From: a virus
Length of the DNA stretch: 29,942 nt
Virus record (IMG/VR): IMGVR_UViG_3300042691_006267
Span: 1 to 29,942 of that record
Direction: 5' to 3' (one strand)
Part shown: one piece after another, positions 16,301 to 27,400 of the stretch
Position numbering within the stretch: position 1 is the first letter of the stretch
Layout: every line of letters starts with the position of its first letter
Notes under the pieces: generated by a model
What the model saw: the letters and a program-made list of their open reading frames with translations, nothing else
What the model was told of the DNA's origin: nothing
Database searches by the model: none
Translations under genes and position numbers: made by a program

Positions 16301-18392
16301 AACAGGACCTTATGGAGAGTATCATTTACCATTAGCACAGTATAGTATAACAAGTGGTTATGGAACTAGAAAAGATCCTCATACAGGAAAAGAGTCACAT
16401 CATAATGGTTTAGATTTAGCTGTACCTGAAAACACACCTATTGTATCTCCATTAGATGGAGAAGTTCAAACTGTTAGTTATGATAAACTTAATGGTAATT
16501 ATGTTGCAATTAAACATACAGATGGTTCTAGATCAGGATATGCTCATTTAAATAGTTCTGATGTTAAAGTTGGTGATAAAGTATATGCTGGTCAAACAAT
16601 AGGTTTATCAGGAAATACTGGAAAATCAACAGGACCTCATTTACATTTTACATGGAAAACACCTGATGGTAAAAATGTAGACCCTGCAACAATTTTTGAT
16701 TTTAAATCAAGTGATGGTAAAACATATAGAACACCAGGAACTAAAACTTATACAAGTGGAATTAGATCAGAAGGTGGTAAAGGAAAACTATTAAAATTTG
16801 ATAATCCTAAAGATGCATATAATAGTTCTTATAATGATGTTTGGGCAAAGTTAAATGGAAAATCTAATTGGGTAAAACCTAGTACTACTGTAGATGAATA
16901 TATAAATAGATATGCACCAAAAGGTGATGGTAGTAATGATCCTCCAAAATATATTAATCACCTTGTTAATTATTTTAATAATATTCTAGGTTCTGCAGTA
17001 ATATCTGCTACATCAACATTATCTGAAATTAAAAACATTTTAATGGATAATGGATTTGATCCAGAACATGAATTCACTAAAATGCATTTAGCTCAAGAAA
17101 ATCCAGCAGTTTTAAAAGATTTAGGTATTTCAACACCTTCAACAAGTAGTGGAACTAAAAAAGTAGAAAAACCTGCAGCAGCTAAACCTGCAGCTAAAGC
17201 ACCTGTTAAAACAGAAGTTAAAAAAGAAGCTCCTAAAAAAGTATTAACTGAAGCTGAAAAGAAAAAAGCTGCTGAACTTTCTGATAAACTTTATGGTACT
17301 AAAAAAACAGGTACACTTGATTTAGCAAGAGAAGCTGCTGCTAAAGCAAAAACTGCACCTAAGCCAGTACCAAAACCTGCACCTAAAAAAGAAGAACCTT
17401 CTATGTTTGATGTTTTTACTTCAGGTATAAGCTCAGTAATTGATGATGTAAGTGATGCTGTTGATGCAGGTACACAATATATTGATGATGCTATGAGTTG
17501 GGCAGAAAGAGCTGCAGTTAAATCTGGAGCATCTGAAGTTACAGAAACTAAAACTGTTAAAACAGAAGTACCTTACAAATCTGATGTTGTTTCTAGTGGT
17601 GTATCATTTATAGGTGAAGTACCTGGTGAAAAAAGTTCTTTTGCAACTTTTTATAATAAGTTTGATAGAAATACTGGTTTTGAATATGTACCTATTAAAA
17701 ATGTAGGTAAAAGTAATAATAAAACAGAATACTCTAATGTAAAAGGTATTGCACACTTTATATTAGATAGTGATGCAACAGATGATTATAAACATGAATA
17801 CTCTGTTAACTATATGAAGAAACAGTTAAAAGGTGAAAACATAGCAGCAGGTTCTACTGTTAAAGATCAATTTGTTCCTGTTAGAGTAAAAAATCCTTCT
17901 AATGGTAGAGTTAGAGTTAAATATAAAAAGGTATCTGAATTAAAGAAAGAGGATTACTATATGGCACCATTAAGACAGTATAGATATACAGATATTAATT
18001 GGGATGGTAAGGTTGCTGCTAAAGGATTTGCAAGTACTATTAAAGCATTACCTACTAAATCAGGACAGCAAACATATTTTATATTTCCAAATACAAAAAC
18101 TGGTAAATCAACATATGGCAAATTTGGAGGAGGCTCTGTAGTATTTTTAGCTGAAAATAAAAACTTTGCTATAGATTTTGCAGGAAGTATTGATGATATT
18201 AAAAATATGGCATTGAAGATTATTGAACAAGAAAAAATTAAACCTGAGAATTTAATTATAGCATACCATGATTTAGGAAGTTTTTCAGCTAAACCTAAAG
18301 CAGGTAAGGATAATAAATTACGTTTTACACAATGGTCTGGTTTTAATAATGCTCCTTATACAGGAGGTGCTTTAGCTTATCCAAGTAATTAA
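16260..18392 (+). CDS. M23/LytM-type peptidoglycan endopeptidase domain, probably expressed as a frameshift extension
   Basis: The frame encodes a zinc D,D-endopeptidase domain followed by a long tail. Numbering from GTG 16260, the M23 motifs are complete: HxxxD as H48-NGL-D52, H96 in YAHL, and HLH at 127-129 within GPHLHF. This family cuts peptide cross-links in peptidoglycan, so the protein probably helps DNA entry through the cell wall. Residues ~300-380 are an Ala/Pro/Lys-rich linker; the C-terminal ~250 residues form an unrecognised domain ending in a Gly/Ala/Tyr-rich tail. There is no signal peptide. The first in-frame ATG codes for a Met near residue 260, after the catalytic domain, so an ATG start would lose the enzyme. 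The GTG at 16260 lies inside a GC-rich stem. Expression as a -1 extension of the 827-residue protein is therefore the better explanation. A 1-nt indel in the nearby G run is the main alternative. Confidence 0.82.
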   Translation: MENKPQNSTQVTGGTGPYGEYHLPLAQYSITSGYGTRKDPHTGKESHHNGLDLAVPENTPIVSPLDGEVQTVSYDKLNGNYVAIKHTDGSRSGYAHLNSSDVKVGDKVYAGQTIGLSGNTGKSTGPHLHFTWKTPDGKNVDPATIFDFKSSDGKTYRTPGTKTYTSGIRSEGGKGKLLKFDNPKDAYNSSYNDVWAKLNGKSNWVKPSTTVDEYINRYAPKGDGSNDPPKYINHLVNYFNNILGSAVISATSTLSEIKNILMDNGFDPEHEFTKMHLAQENPAVLKDLGISTPSTSSGTKKVEKPAAAKPAAKAPVKTEVKKEAPKKVLTEAEKKKAAELSDKLYGTKKTGTLDLAREAAAKAKTAPKPVPKPAPKKEEPSMFDVFTSGISSVIDDVSDAVDAGTQYIDDAMSWAERAAVKSGASEVTETKTVKTEVPYKSDVVSSGVSFIGEVPGEKSSFATFYNKFDRNTGFEYVPIKNVGKSNNKTEYSNVKGIAHFILDSDATDDYKHEYSVNYMKKQLKGENIAAGSTVKDQFVPVRVKNPSNGRVRVKYKKVSELKKEDYYMAPLRQYRYTDINWDGKVAAKGFASTIKALPTKSGQQTYFIFPNTKTGKSTYGKFGGGSVVFLAENKNFAIDFAGSIDDIKNMALKIIEQEKIKPENLIIAYHDLGSFSAKPKAGKDNKLRFTQWSGFNNAPYTGGALAYPSN

Positions 18393-18405
18393 TTTGTATA
18401 TTTGC
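18371..18405 (+). promoter_or_regulatory. Possible Bacteroidota-type promoter before the RNA polymerase gene
   Basis: TATATTTGC at 18397-18405 matches the Bacteroidota -7 element (TAnnTTTG). A weak -33 candidate, TTTA at 18371-18374, lies 22 bases upstream, against the usual TTTG at 19-21. Transcription would start near 18411, giving a leader of about 14 bases before ATG 18425. The 32-base gap that holds the -7 element is the largest between the genes in this window, and it precedes the giant polymerase gene. The -7 element is good, the -33 poor. In AT-rich DNA such matches also arise by chance. Confidence 0.4.
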
Positions 18406-18407
18406 AG

Positions 18408-18420
18408 AATAATCATTATT
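18408..18420. promoter_or_regulatory. Small palindrome at the predicted transcription start (possible operator)
   Basis: AATAAT (18408-18413) and ATTATT (18415-18420) form a perfect 6-bp inverted repeat around one base, directly downstream of the -7-like element. It is too AT-rich and short to act as a terminator and has no following T run. A protein-binding site overlapping the start site is possible, but AT-only palindromes are common by chance in this genome. Confidence 0.2.
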
Positions 18421-18424
18421 ATAT

Positions 18425-21400
18425 ATGGATGAACTTGAAAAACTGTTTCAAAACGGAACTATAGATTCAGAAACCTATCAAAGATTAAAGCAACAATATA
18501 ATCAGGATGCAATAAACAAAGAGTATCAATCTAATCAAAGTGCTTTAGAACAAGCTAATAGATATTATCAATCTCAAGTAAGTTCTGGTTTAGGTACAAT
18601 AACTATTGGAGGAGATGTAAATAAAAATGTTTATGTTGATCCTGATGAAATGGAATCTTACCTTTCAAGAGGTATTATGCCATCTTATGGAGTTGATTAT
18701 GAAAATGTTAGAGCTGAGAGACAAACTTGGCAAGATCAATTAGCTAATGGTGCTTTAAAATTTGTAGGTAAAACTGCTACTGGTGTTGCAGGTGGTTTTG
18801 CTATGTTACCTACTTTAGCTATTGTCAGTGTAGGACAAATAGCTGACTTAGCTAGTAATTCAGATAATACTGAATGGAGAAATATATATGATAATGGTTT
18901 CCAAAGAATGATGGATTCTTATAATGAAGCCATGGATAAATCATTACCTAACTATGTATCTAATGCTGAAAGAGAAGCAAGTGCTTTAGGTTCTATGGGT
19001 ACAATGAATTTTTGGGCTAATGATGTATTAGGAGGAGCTTCATTTGTAGCATCAGCATTATTAACAGAATACTTATCAGCAGGTTTAGCTACACCACTTG
19101 CATTAACTAGAGCAAGTAAATTATTAAAAGCAGCTAGTACTGCTGATGATATGGCTGTAGTTAATAGATATGCTGAAAAATTTAGTGGTTATGTTAAAGC
19201 AGATAGAACTTTAAAACTTGCTAGACAAATGGTAACTGGTGCAGGTTATGAAGCAGGTGTAGAAGCTAGGCATTTTGTAGATCAAGCTAAAGATGAATAT
19301 ATTAATGATTATTATGAAAAGTATGGTGAAGAACCTTCATCTGAAGAAATTGCTGCAGCTATGAATGATATTCATTCAGTAGGTAATTGGGTATTTGGAA
19401 TTAATTTAGGTTTAGTATCATTAGGCAATATGGTTACATTACCTAAAACATTTGCTCCAGGATTAGCTTCTAAGTTTGGTTTTAAAGCAGGTAAAGTTGC
19501 AGATGCTGATTGGGTAGTTAGACCTTCAGAACTTACTGATACTCAATTAACTAGAATGGCTAAAAAAACTGGTAAGTCTATAGAAGAACTTAAAGCAGCA
19601 GAATATTTAAATAAATGGGATGGATTAAGTAAAATTGAAAGATTAGGTAGAAATGCTAAAGGTAGATTTGCACCAATGGCTACAGAAGGTTTCTTTGAGG
19701 AAGGTCTTCAAGGTGTAACTCAAAATGCTGCTTTAGATTATGTAAGTAATAGATTAAATCCTGATAACATGGAAGATGTTGCTAGTGTTAGTGAATCTGT
19801 TATTAGAGGATTTGAAGAACAATATGGTTTACAAAATTCAGAAGGTTGGAAAGAAATTATTATAGGTTCTATTCTTGGTGGTATTGGTGCTCCTAATATT
19901 GGTAGAGCTAAAGGACAACCTGTTTGGCAAGGTGGAGTATTTGGATATCAGTCTCCTGGTAAAAGAGAAGGTATTCAAAATTTAATTAGTGAAGCTACTA
20001 AATATGGTAGAGCTACTCCTGAAGTTGTTAAACATGCAGCTACTATTGTAGGTACAAATAAAAAACAAGATGATGCTATTGCACAAGGAGACATGTTTGA
20101 AGCTAAAAATCAAGAGTATGCTTCAATGTATTCTTATGTAAGTACTATGGTTAAGCTTGGAAGATTTGATGAAATTAATTCTGAAGTTGCTAAGATGGTA
20201 GAAAAAATGTCAGCTGATGAATTTGGTGAACAATTTGGATATACTAATCTTACAGAACAAGAATTAGCTGAAAGAAAAACTGAAGTACTTTCAACATTTA
20301 AACAGAGAGCTAATGATATTAGAGAAGCTAGAGAACTAGCAAATAAAATTTCTATATATGATGATGATGAAGATTTAAAAGATGGTTTAGGATATGTATT
20401 AGGTATATCTAAAAACATTGATGAAAGAGAAGAGCAAATGTTTAAAACTCTTCAAAAGAAATTAGGTTTACTTTATGATAAATCTACAATTAAAGAGTTT
20501 GCATCTTTTGTTGAATTTCAAAAAACTACAAGTAGCAAGTTAGTTAATGAATATACTAAGAAAATAAATGAACTTGAAAAGTTAACATCTGATGAATTAA
20601 AAGCTAATAAAAATAGAACCTCTAAACAAATTATGGATAGAGGTAAAGAAATAGATAAACTTACTAATGAAATTTCTGCAATAGAAAGTAGATTAGAAAA
20701 AGAATTTAATGCTTTTATTAAAACTTATGAAGCTACTGGTAAAGGTGAAACTATAAGTTATAACAGAGATAGACAAAAGTTTAAAACTGCATACAATAAT
20801 TTTATAATGCTTCAAAATGAAGCTATTGAAAATGTAGGTGAAGACTTCTATAATAGACCTGATGTTAAACCAATATTTGATGATTTAATGAAACTTGCTA
20901 CTTACAGACAGCAGCAGATTACATTAGCTAATTATTACATGACTGAAAATGGTCAAAATAAATTAGCTAGTGAAATTGATAATCTTAAAAAGATGGCTGC
21001 TGATGAACTTGTTAGTGATGAGTTAAATCGTTCAGCAATGGAGTTTGGTTTAACAGGTAATGTAGATACTAGAATGCAAGATGTTGCTGCAAGAGCTTAT
21101 AAGAAAAAAACATTAGGAGTTAATCCTGATGAAACTTATGAACCATCAGAAGAGCTTGATGCTATTAATAATATATTACAAAACTTACCTAATGGTCCTC
21201 AAAAAGATCAATTCTTAAGAGCAATGCAACTTGTTAATGAAAAGTTAAACTCTAAGAATATAGATGATATAGAACCTTATTTAAACAATATATATACTGA
21301 ATTATTTAATTCTGAATTAGGTGATACACCAGAAGGTAAACAAATATTAGATAGAATTAGATTTGCATTTGATGAAATTATAAGTTATTTAAAAGCACCT

Positions 21401-24400
21401 AAAACTACAGCAGCTATTTCATCTATTAATAGATTCTTTAGAGTTTATGTTCCAGAAGAAGTAGATGAATATTTAGCAAATACATTTACACACCCTTCTG
21501 ATTTTACAGTAAAGCTTGAAGAACTTGATCCTGAAGATCCTTATGTTAAACAACAAGAAGAAAGTAATAGGATTGTCTTTCTTAAAGATGAAGAAAAAAA
21601 TAAAATACTTACTCCTTTTATAGCAATGCAATCTTTAATTAAGCATAATGGTAAATACTATGCTATTAAATTAATGCATGAAAATAATTTTGTTGGATAC
21701 ATATTAGATCCTAATAGATATAAATTTAAAAATCCTAATACCAATGCTTATGAAGATTTTAATCCAAAGTCATTGGCACACTTAAGATTAATTAATCCAG
21801 CATTTGTATCAAAAGATAAAATTACTGCTGAAGGTCTTGAGTTTATTGAAGCATATACTCAAGGTATGAAGATGTTTAAATTCTTCTTAGATAAAATTGA
21901 TGAAGGTGCAAGTAAGGTTGGTACTAGAGAATTGTTAGAAAATGGATTCTTACTATTTGATAGTAAGTTTAATAGATATGATGATGGTGTTCCTGGTGAA
22001 CTTATAAAAGAACTTAGAGACAAACCTGAACTTTATAATTTAGTTCCTATGGATGAACCTAGAGGAATTGAAGTTAGAGAGGGTGAATTTGTAAAAGCTC
22101 CTTTTATTCAAGTTAAAGTTGGTAATAGTATAGATTATTATTATTATGATAGAACAGATGATTCTGTTAAGAGAGTAATTTATCAAGGAGGTATAGATAA
22201 ACTAAACACCTTATTAAAAATTAATTCTAAAAGTTCACAGTTTGGTATTAATAGTTCTAGAAACTTTATTAAAATAATTAAACCAAGTGATACTGGATTT
22301 AGTCCAATTAGTGTAAGAATACCAACTATAAATTTAGATGATGAAAATTCTTCTTTTATAAATGATTTTAAAAATTACATTGATCAATATATTGGTAAAA
22401 AGAAAGGTGAGTTTAGATACAAATCTAATTTCTTTAATACTAATATTGTAGGTTATACTGAAGGAGATGATTCTATTAATCTTAAATTATATTTAGATCC
22501 TGTAAACTCAAAAGGTAGTCAGTTTTTAAAACTTCAAATTTATTACAATGGTAAATTTGCAGATATTATTTTAGATGAGGTTGATGAAGTTTTAAATATT
22601 AAAAATGGAAAAGAGCTTCTTGACTTAATTAATAAAGAACTTAAAAAGAAAGCAGGTAAGATGGCAACTGCTGGTGTTCAATTACCAAAATCATTTGTTG
22701 CCACTGGATTTAACTATGCAACTAAAACTGCTGATATAAAAAGCATTTTAGAAACAGGTATTCCAACACTATTATCAAAAAGAGGTATTGTTTATAAACC
22801 TAAAGAAATTCAATTTAAAGATAAACCTGAAGAAACTACTGCTGAAGCTACAGGTACATATACAAAAGAAGATTTTCTTTCAGCAGATGAAGTTGAAGAA
22901 GCTGGTGGATTTAATTGGGAAGATGAACCTGCTAGTGAAGAACAACCTCAAGGAATAAATTTAGGAACTGCAGCTAGTGATGCTTTAAAAGCAAAAGGTG
23001 TAAAATTTGGATTTACTGAAGATCAAATAGATTCAATGTCAATTGAAGAAAGAGATGTTATAAGAAAATCTAATGATAAAAGTGATAGTGAAATAAAAAA
23101 TCTATTTGATAAATATAATAAAAAAGATACAGAGGAAGATGATGATTTTATTCCTGCTTATAAAATTGATGAACGCACTTCAGATTATGAAGAGAGTTTA
23201 GAAAGTAGACAAGAAAAACTTGAAGGTATATTACCAAGTTGGATACCTATTAGAGACCTTGAACAAATCAGAAGCAGATTTAAAAACAAAGGTTTTACAT
23301 ATGGAGTATTTATTGACAGTGTTGTATATCTAGCTAAGAATGCACCTAAAGGTGTTGAGTACCATGAAGCATTCCATGCTGTATTTAGAACACTATTAAA
23401 TGATGCTCAAATATCAAAAGTATTACAAGAAGCAGTTACAAGATATGGTAAACCTACTGATCAAGATATTGAAAACTTAAGAAGTAAGTCTGCAGAATAT
23501 ACTAATTTAAATCTTGATACTTTAGTTAAACTTTGGTATGAAGAAAAATTAGCAGATGAATTTCAAAGCTTTATGCTTAAAAAAGAAAAGCCTAAAACAT
23601 TTATACAAAAAATGTTTGACTTAATTAAGAAGTTTGTTAATTGGGCAACTAATAATAAAAGTTATATTGATGGTTTATTTAAAGATATTAAAAGAGGTGT
23701 TTATAAAAATGCATCAGCTGTTAGAAATCAATATTATCAAAAGTCATTAGCTGCATTTAAAACTCTTGAATTTGAAGAACAGTATGAAGGTGCTAAAAGA
23801 ACTAGAACATTAGATTCAAGAACTACTTCTAACATTGCAAATAAAATATTAAAGAAAGCTTTTGATTTAAGTAAGATTAGTGATGTTACTGATCTTGATA
23901 TAAAAAATATAATTAAAGATTTAATAGACAATTATTATACAGAAGAAAACTTTGAAGAGTTATTTAAACAATCAACTCCTGCTAAAGTTAATTCAGCTAA
24001 AAAACAATTATCTCAAGTAAGAAATGCTTTATCTAATCCTAAAAATGTAACAGAATTAGTTAAAGATGTACAGAATTTATTATCAATGTATAAGATTGTA
24101 GATTATACTTTAGAACCAGATGAAGATCAAGATAACCAAGAACTTCCTACAGAATTCTTTGCAAAAGAAGTTTCTACTATTGGTGGTATAGGAAGTCTTT
24201 CTAAAGAAATGAGAAAGTATTTACAGTTTATACCTTCACCAGTAGATGAGTTTGATTTAGGTGTAACTATAGATCCATCTTCTCAATTTGTATCATATGC
24301 TGATTCTTATGAGCTTTATAATGGTATTGCTAGAATATTAGCTAATAGAAAGCCAAGTGATATTATTAAAGCTTTGTATTCTCAATCTAGAACTAATGAG

Positions 24401-27400
24401 CAATTAAAATATTTTACTGCACAAATATTTTCAGACATAGCAAAAGATTTAGATCTTACAAACTATAGTCCTAAAGAAATATCTGAGTTAGGTTTACTTA
24501 CTTTAGAAAAGTCAACAACATTCCAAATGTTTGTTGCAAACTTTAGAAAAAATAAAATTGATTATATAAGTATAACACCTGATGTTGAAACTAATAAGTT
24601 TAAATTATTTAGATCTAACATTAATGATGTTAAAGATATTCAAGTTGACAGTTGGGGTAACGCTAACTTAAGTAATCCTGTAAGTAGTGAAGATCAAGGA
24701 ACTTTATTAAATAAACTTAGAAATACATTTAGAAATATAAAAGAAGGTGAAGAGTCTATTAAAAATTTAAAACAGTTTGTTGATACTGTTGAGAAAATTA
24801 AATCTGATTTAAAAGCATTACATATTGATGTAAGTGATTTATATGTAAGACTATCATTGTTTAATTCTCTTCCTAATAAATTAGATTTAGCAGCAAAAGA
24901 TGATGATGGTACTTTTGAAAATCTATCAGAAACTCTTTCTGTATATCCTGAAGTTTTTTATTTAAATGATGAACTGTTTACATCAATGTCAAATGCCACA
25001 ACTAATGGTGGCTCTATATATCAAAAGGTTGAAGGAAAAGATTCTGGTGCTATTACTAGATTAAAAAATATTGCAGAAGCAAACTCTTATTTTGACTTTG
25101 CAGTTATACCTACTACATTTAAAAACATTGAAGGTAAAACAATATACTCTTATATTCAACCTAACTATATTACAGATATTGTAAATAGTTTAAAAGATAA
25201 TCCTGATGTAATTATTGATGCACTAAATGATCCTAATCCTGAAACAGGGTATTTAACATTTAGAGATTTCTTAATTGCTAATAATTTAGAATCAAATGAT
25301 TTTCTTCAAAGAAAGTTTTATAACTCATTAAGATACAATCCTCAGTTAAGTTCTGTTGATGCTAAAACTTTCTTATCAGGATTAAATGCATTTATATTAG
25401 ATGGTTCAAGAGTAGTTAGACTTGATGATAATTATAAAGAGATAACTTACTTGAGTAATGATGATGGTAAAACTTTTCAATCTCTAGACCCTAGAGGTAA
25501 AATACTTACTTACTTCATGTTGTATAGTACAAAAGGTGGTCAAAACTCTATGGTAAAAACTGTAGATGGAGTTGAGTTTGTACCTTACATACCTTTCCAA
25601 AATGAAGGTAAGAATACACAATGGGCAGTTAGTATGCCTAAAGTTAAAGATGCTTTTTCAGAAGGTAAAATATCACAAGAAGCTTATGAAAAGATTTTTA
25701 AAATCTTTCAACTTGAACATAATAACTTGTTATCATTTTTCCAAAGTTTAAGAGATGATGAAACATTACCTATTGTAAAAGGTGTTACTGAATTTAAAGA
25801 TGGAGAATTAAAACAAGCTGTTGTTAATGCTTTAAAAAATGATGATTTTGAAGCATTATCAGAAATATATAAAACTAGATATAAAGAGTTGCCAAGAGCA
25901 ATGAAGTTTAGTAACATTGAATTCCTATTTAATGATGATAACATTGACTATTTAATTAAATCAGCATTTGATGGTGTTGAACTTGATTTGAATGATGAAG
26001 TTAAATCTTCAATTAACAAGCTTGTAGATAGTATAACTAATGAAACATTAGAAATGTTATCATCTGATAATATTAAACTCATTAGTAAAGTTGAAGAAGG
26101 TAAATATACAAATGTATTATTACCAAGAGAATTCTTGTTTGACAATGGTGATGTTGATGTTTCAAAGCTTAAAAACTTTTTACTTAATGATTACATAAAT
26201 TCTGTATCATTTATCAATATGTTAGTTGGAGATATGGCATTTAACTTTAAAGATGCTATTGATTTTCCAAAGAGAATGGCAGGACTAAATGCAGCTGGTC
26301 CATCATTAGGTTTAACTAAAAGTAATGTTACTATTATAAAAGATGTTGAAGGTGTACATGTTGATCTTGAAACAGGTAAAGCTGTTGGTAAAGAAAGAAC
26401 TGATGGTCAAAGTTATTCTACTCAAACTTGGTATGAAAGAAAATATTTAAGAACATTTAAAAAGTGGAATCCAGAAGTAGAGAGAATATATAAGAAGATG
26501 AGAAAGTGTCAAAAACTTTCTTGGTCTGAAAAAGAGTTCTTAGAAAACTATGGTGCACTTGCAAACTCTAGAAAGATTGCACTGTTTAATTATGCACTAT
26601 ATGGTAAAACATCTATTAATCCTATTGTAAGAAATGAGGTTTCATTTGTTAAACCAGAAAATCGTAAAGCAGTTAATGAACTTGTAGAAAGACTTTACAA
26701 AACTGATGATATAGCAGAATATAAAAAGATATTAACTAGTCTTCATAAATACTATGAACCTTATCCTCAAACTAGAAAGATGCATGAGCTTCTTAATAAA
26801 ATGGAATTAGGTGATACTGATATAGCTTTAAGTGAGAGTGCTGTTAAAACAGTTGTTTATAATTCACAAAATCCAGAAAATGTTAAGTCATTTGAAAATA
26901 TTGTAATGGGTGATACATACATCAGAGAACAAGTTGTTACTGATGGTATGAAAACTAAAGTTGTAGATCCTACTCAGTTATTACAGTTAATTGACAGTGA
27001 GCAAAAACCAGGAACTAAAGTAAGTGTCTTAGATAAAGAGTATGATATAGAAACTATTGTCAATGTATTTAAGAAAACTAAAGAGTATAGAGTAAAACAA
27101 AAATATGAAGAGTTAAAGAAATCTTATTCTGAAGGTAACAAACCTAGATATAAAGCATTACTAAAGTCATTTAGAGAAAGCTTATTAACTATGGGTACTG
27201 ATCCTATTATGTTAGAACTATTATCAGCTAGTGAAAATCTTGATAGTTCTAAGTATAACTGGAACATGAATAAAACTATTAGTGCTGTTGAAAAAATGCT
27301 TTACTCTTACTTGTCAGCATCACTATCACATAAAGTAGCTGGTCAAAAGTTTACATTATTAACTGATGATGCTTATAAAGTAATGGAAGACTCTAATGGT

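Noticed and set aside
25566-25751. A + strand 61-codon frame inside the polymerase gene.
   Set aside because: Shadow of the polymerase frame; no recognisable features.
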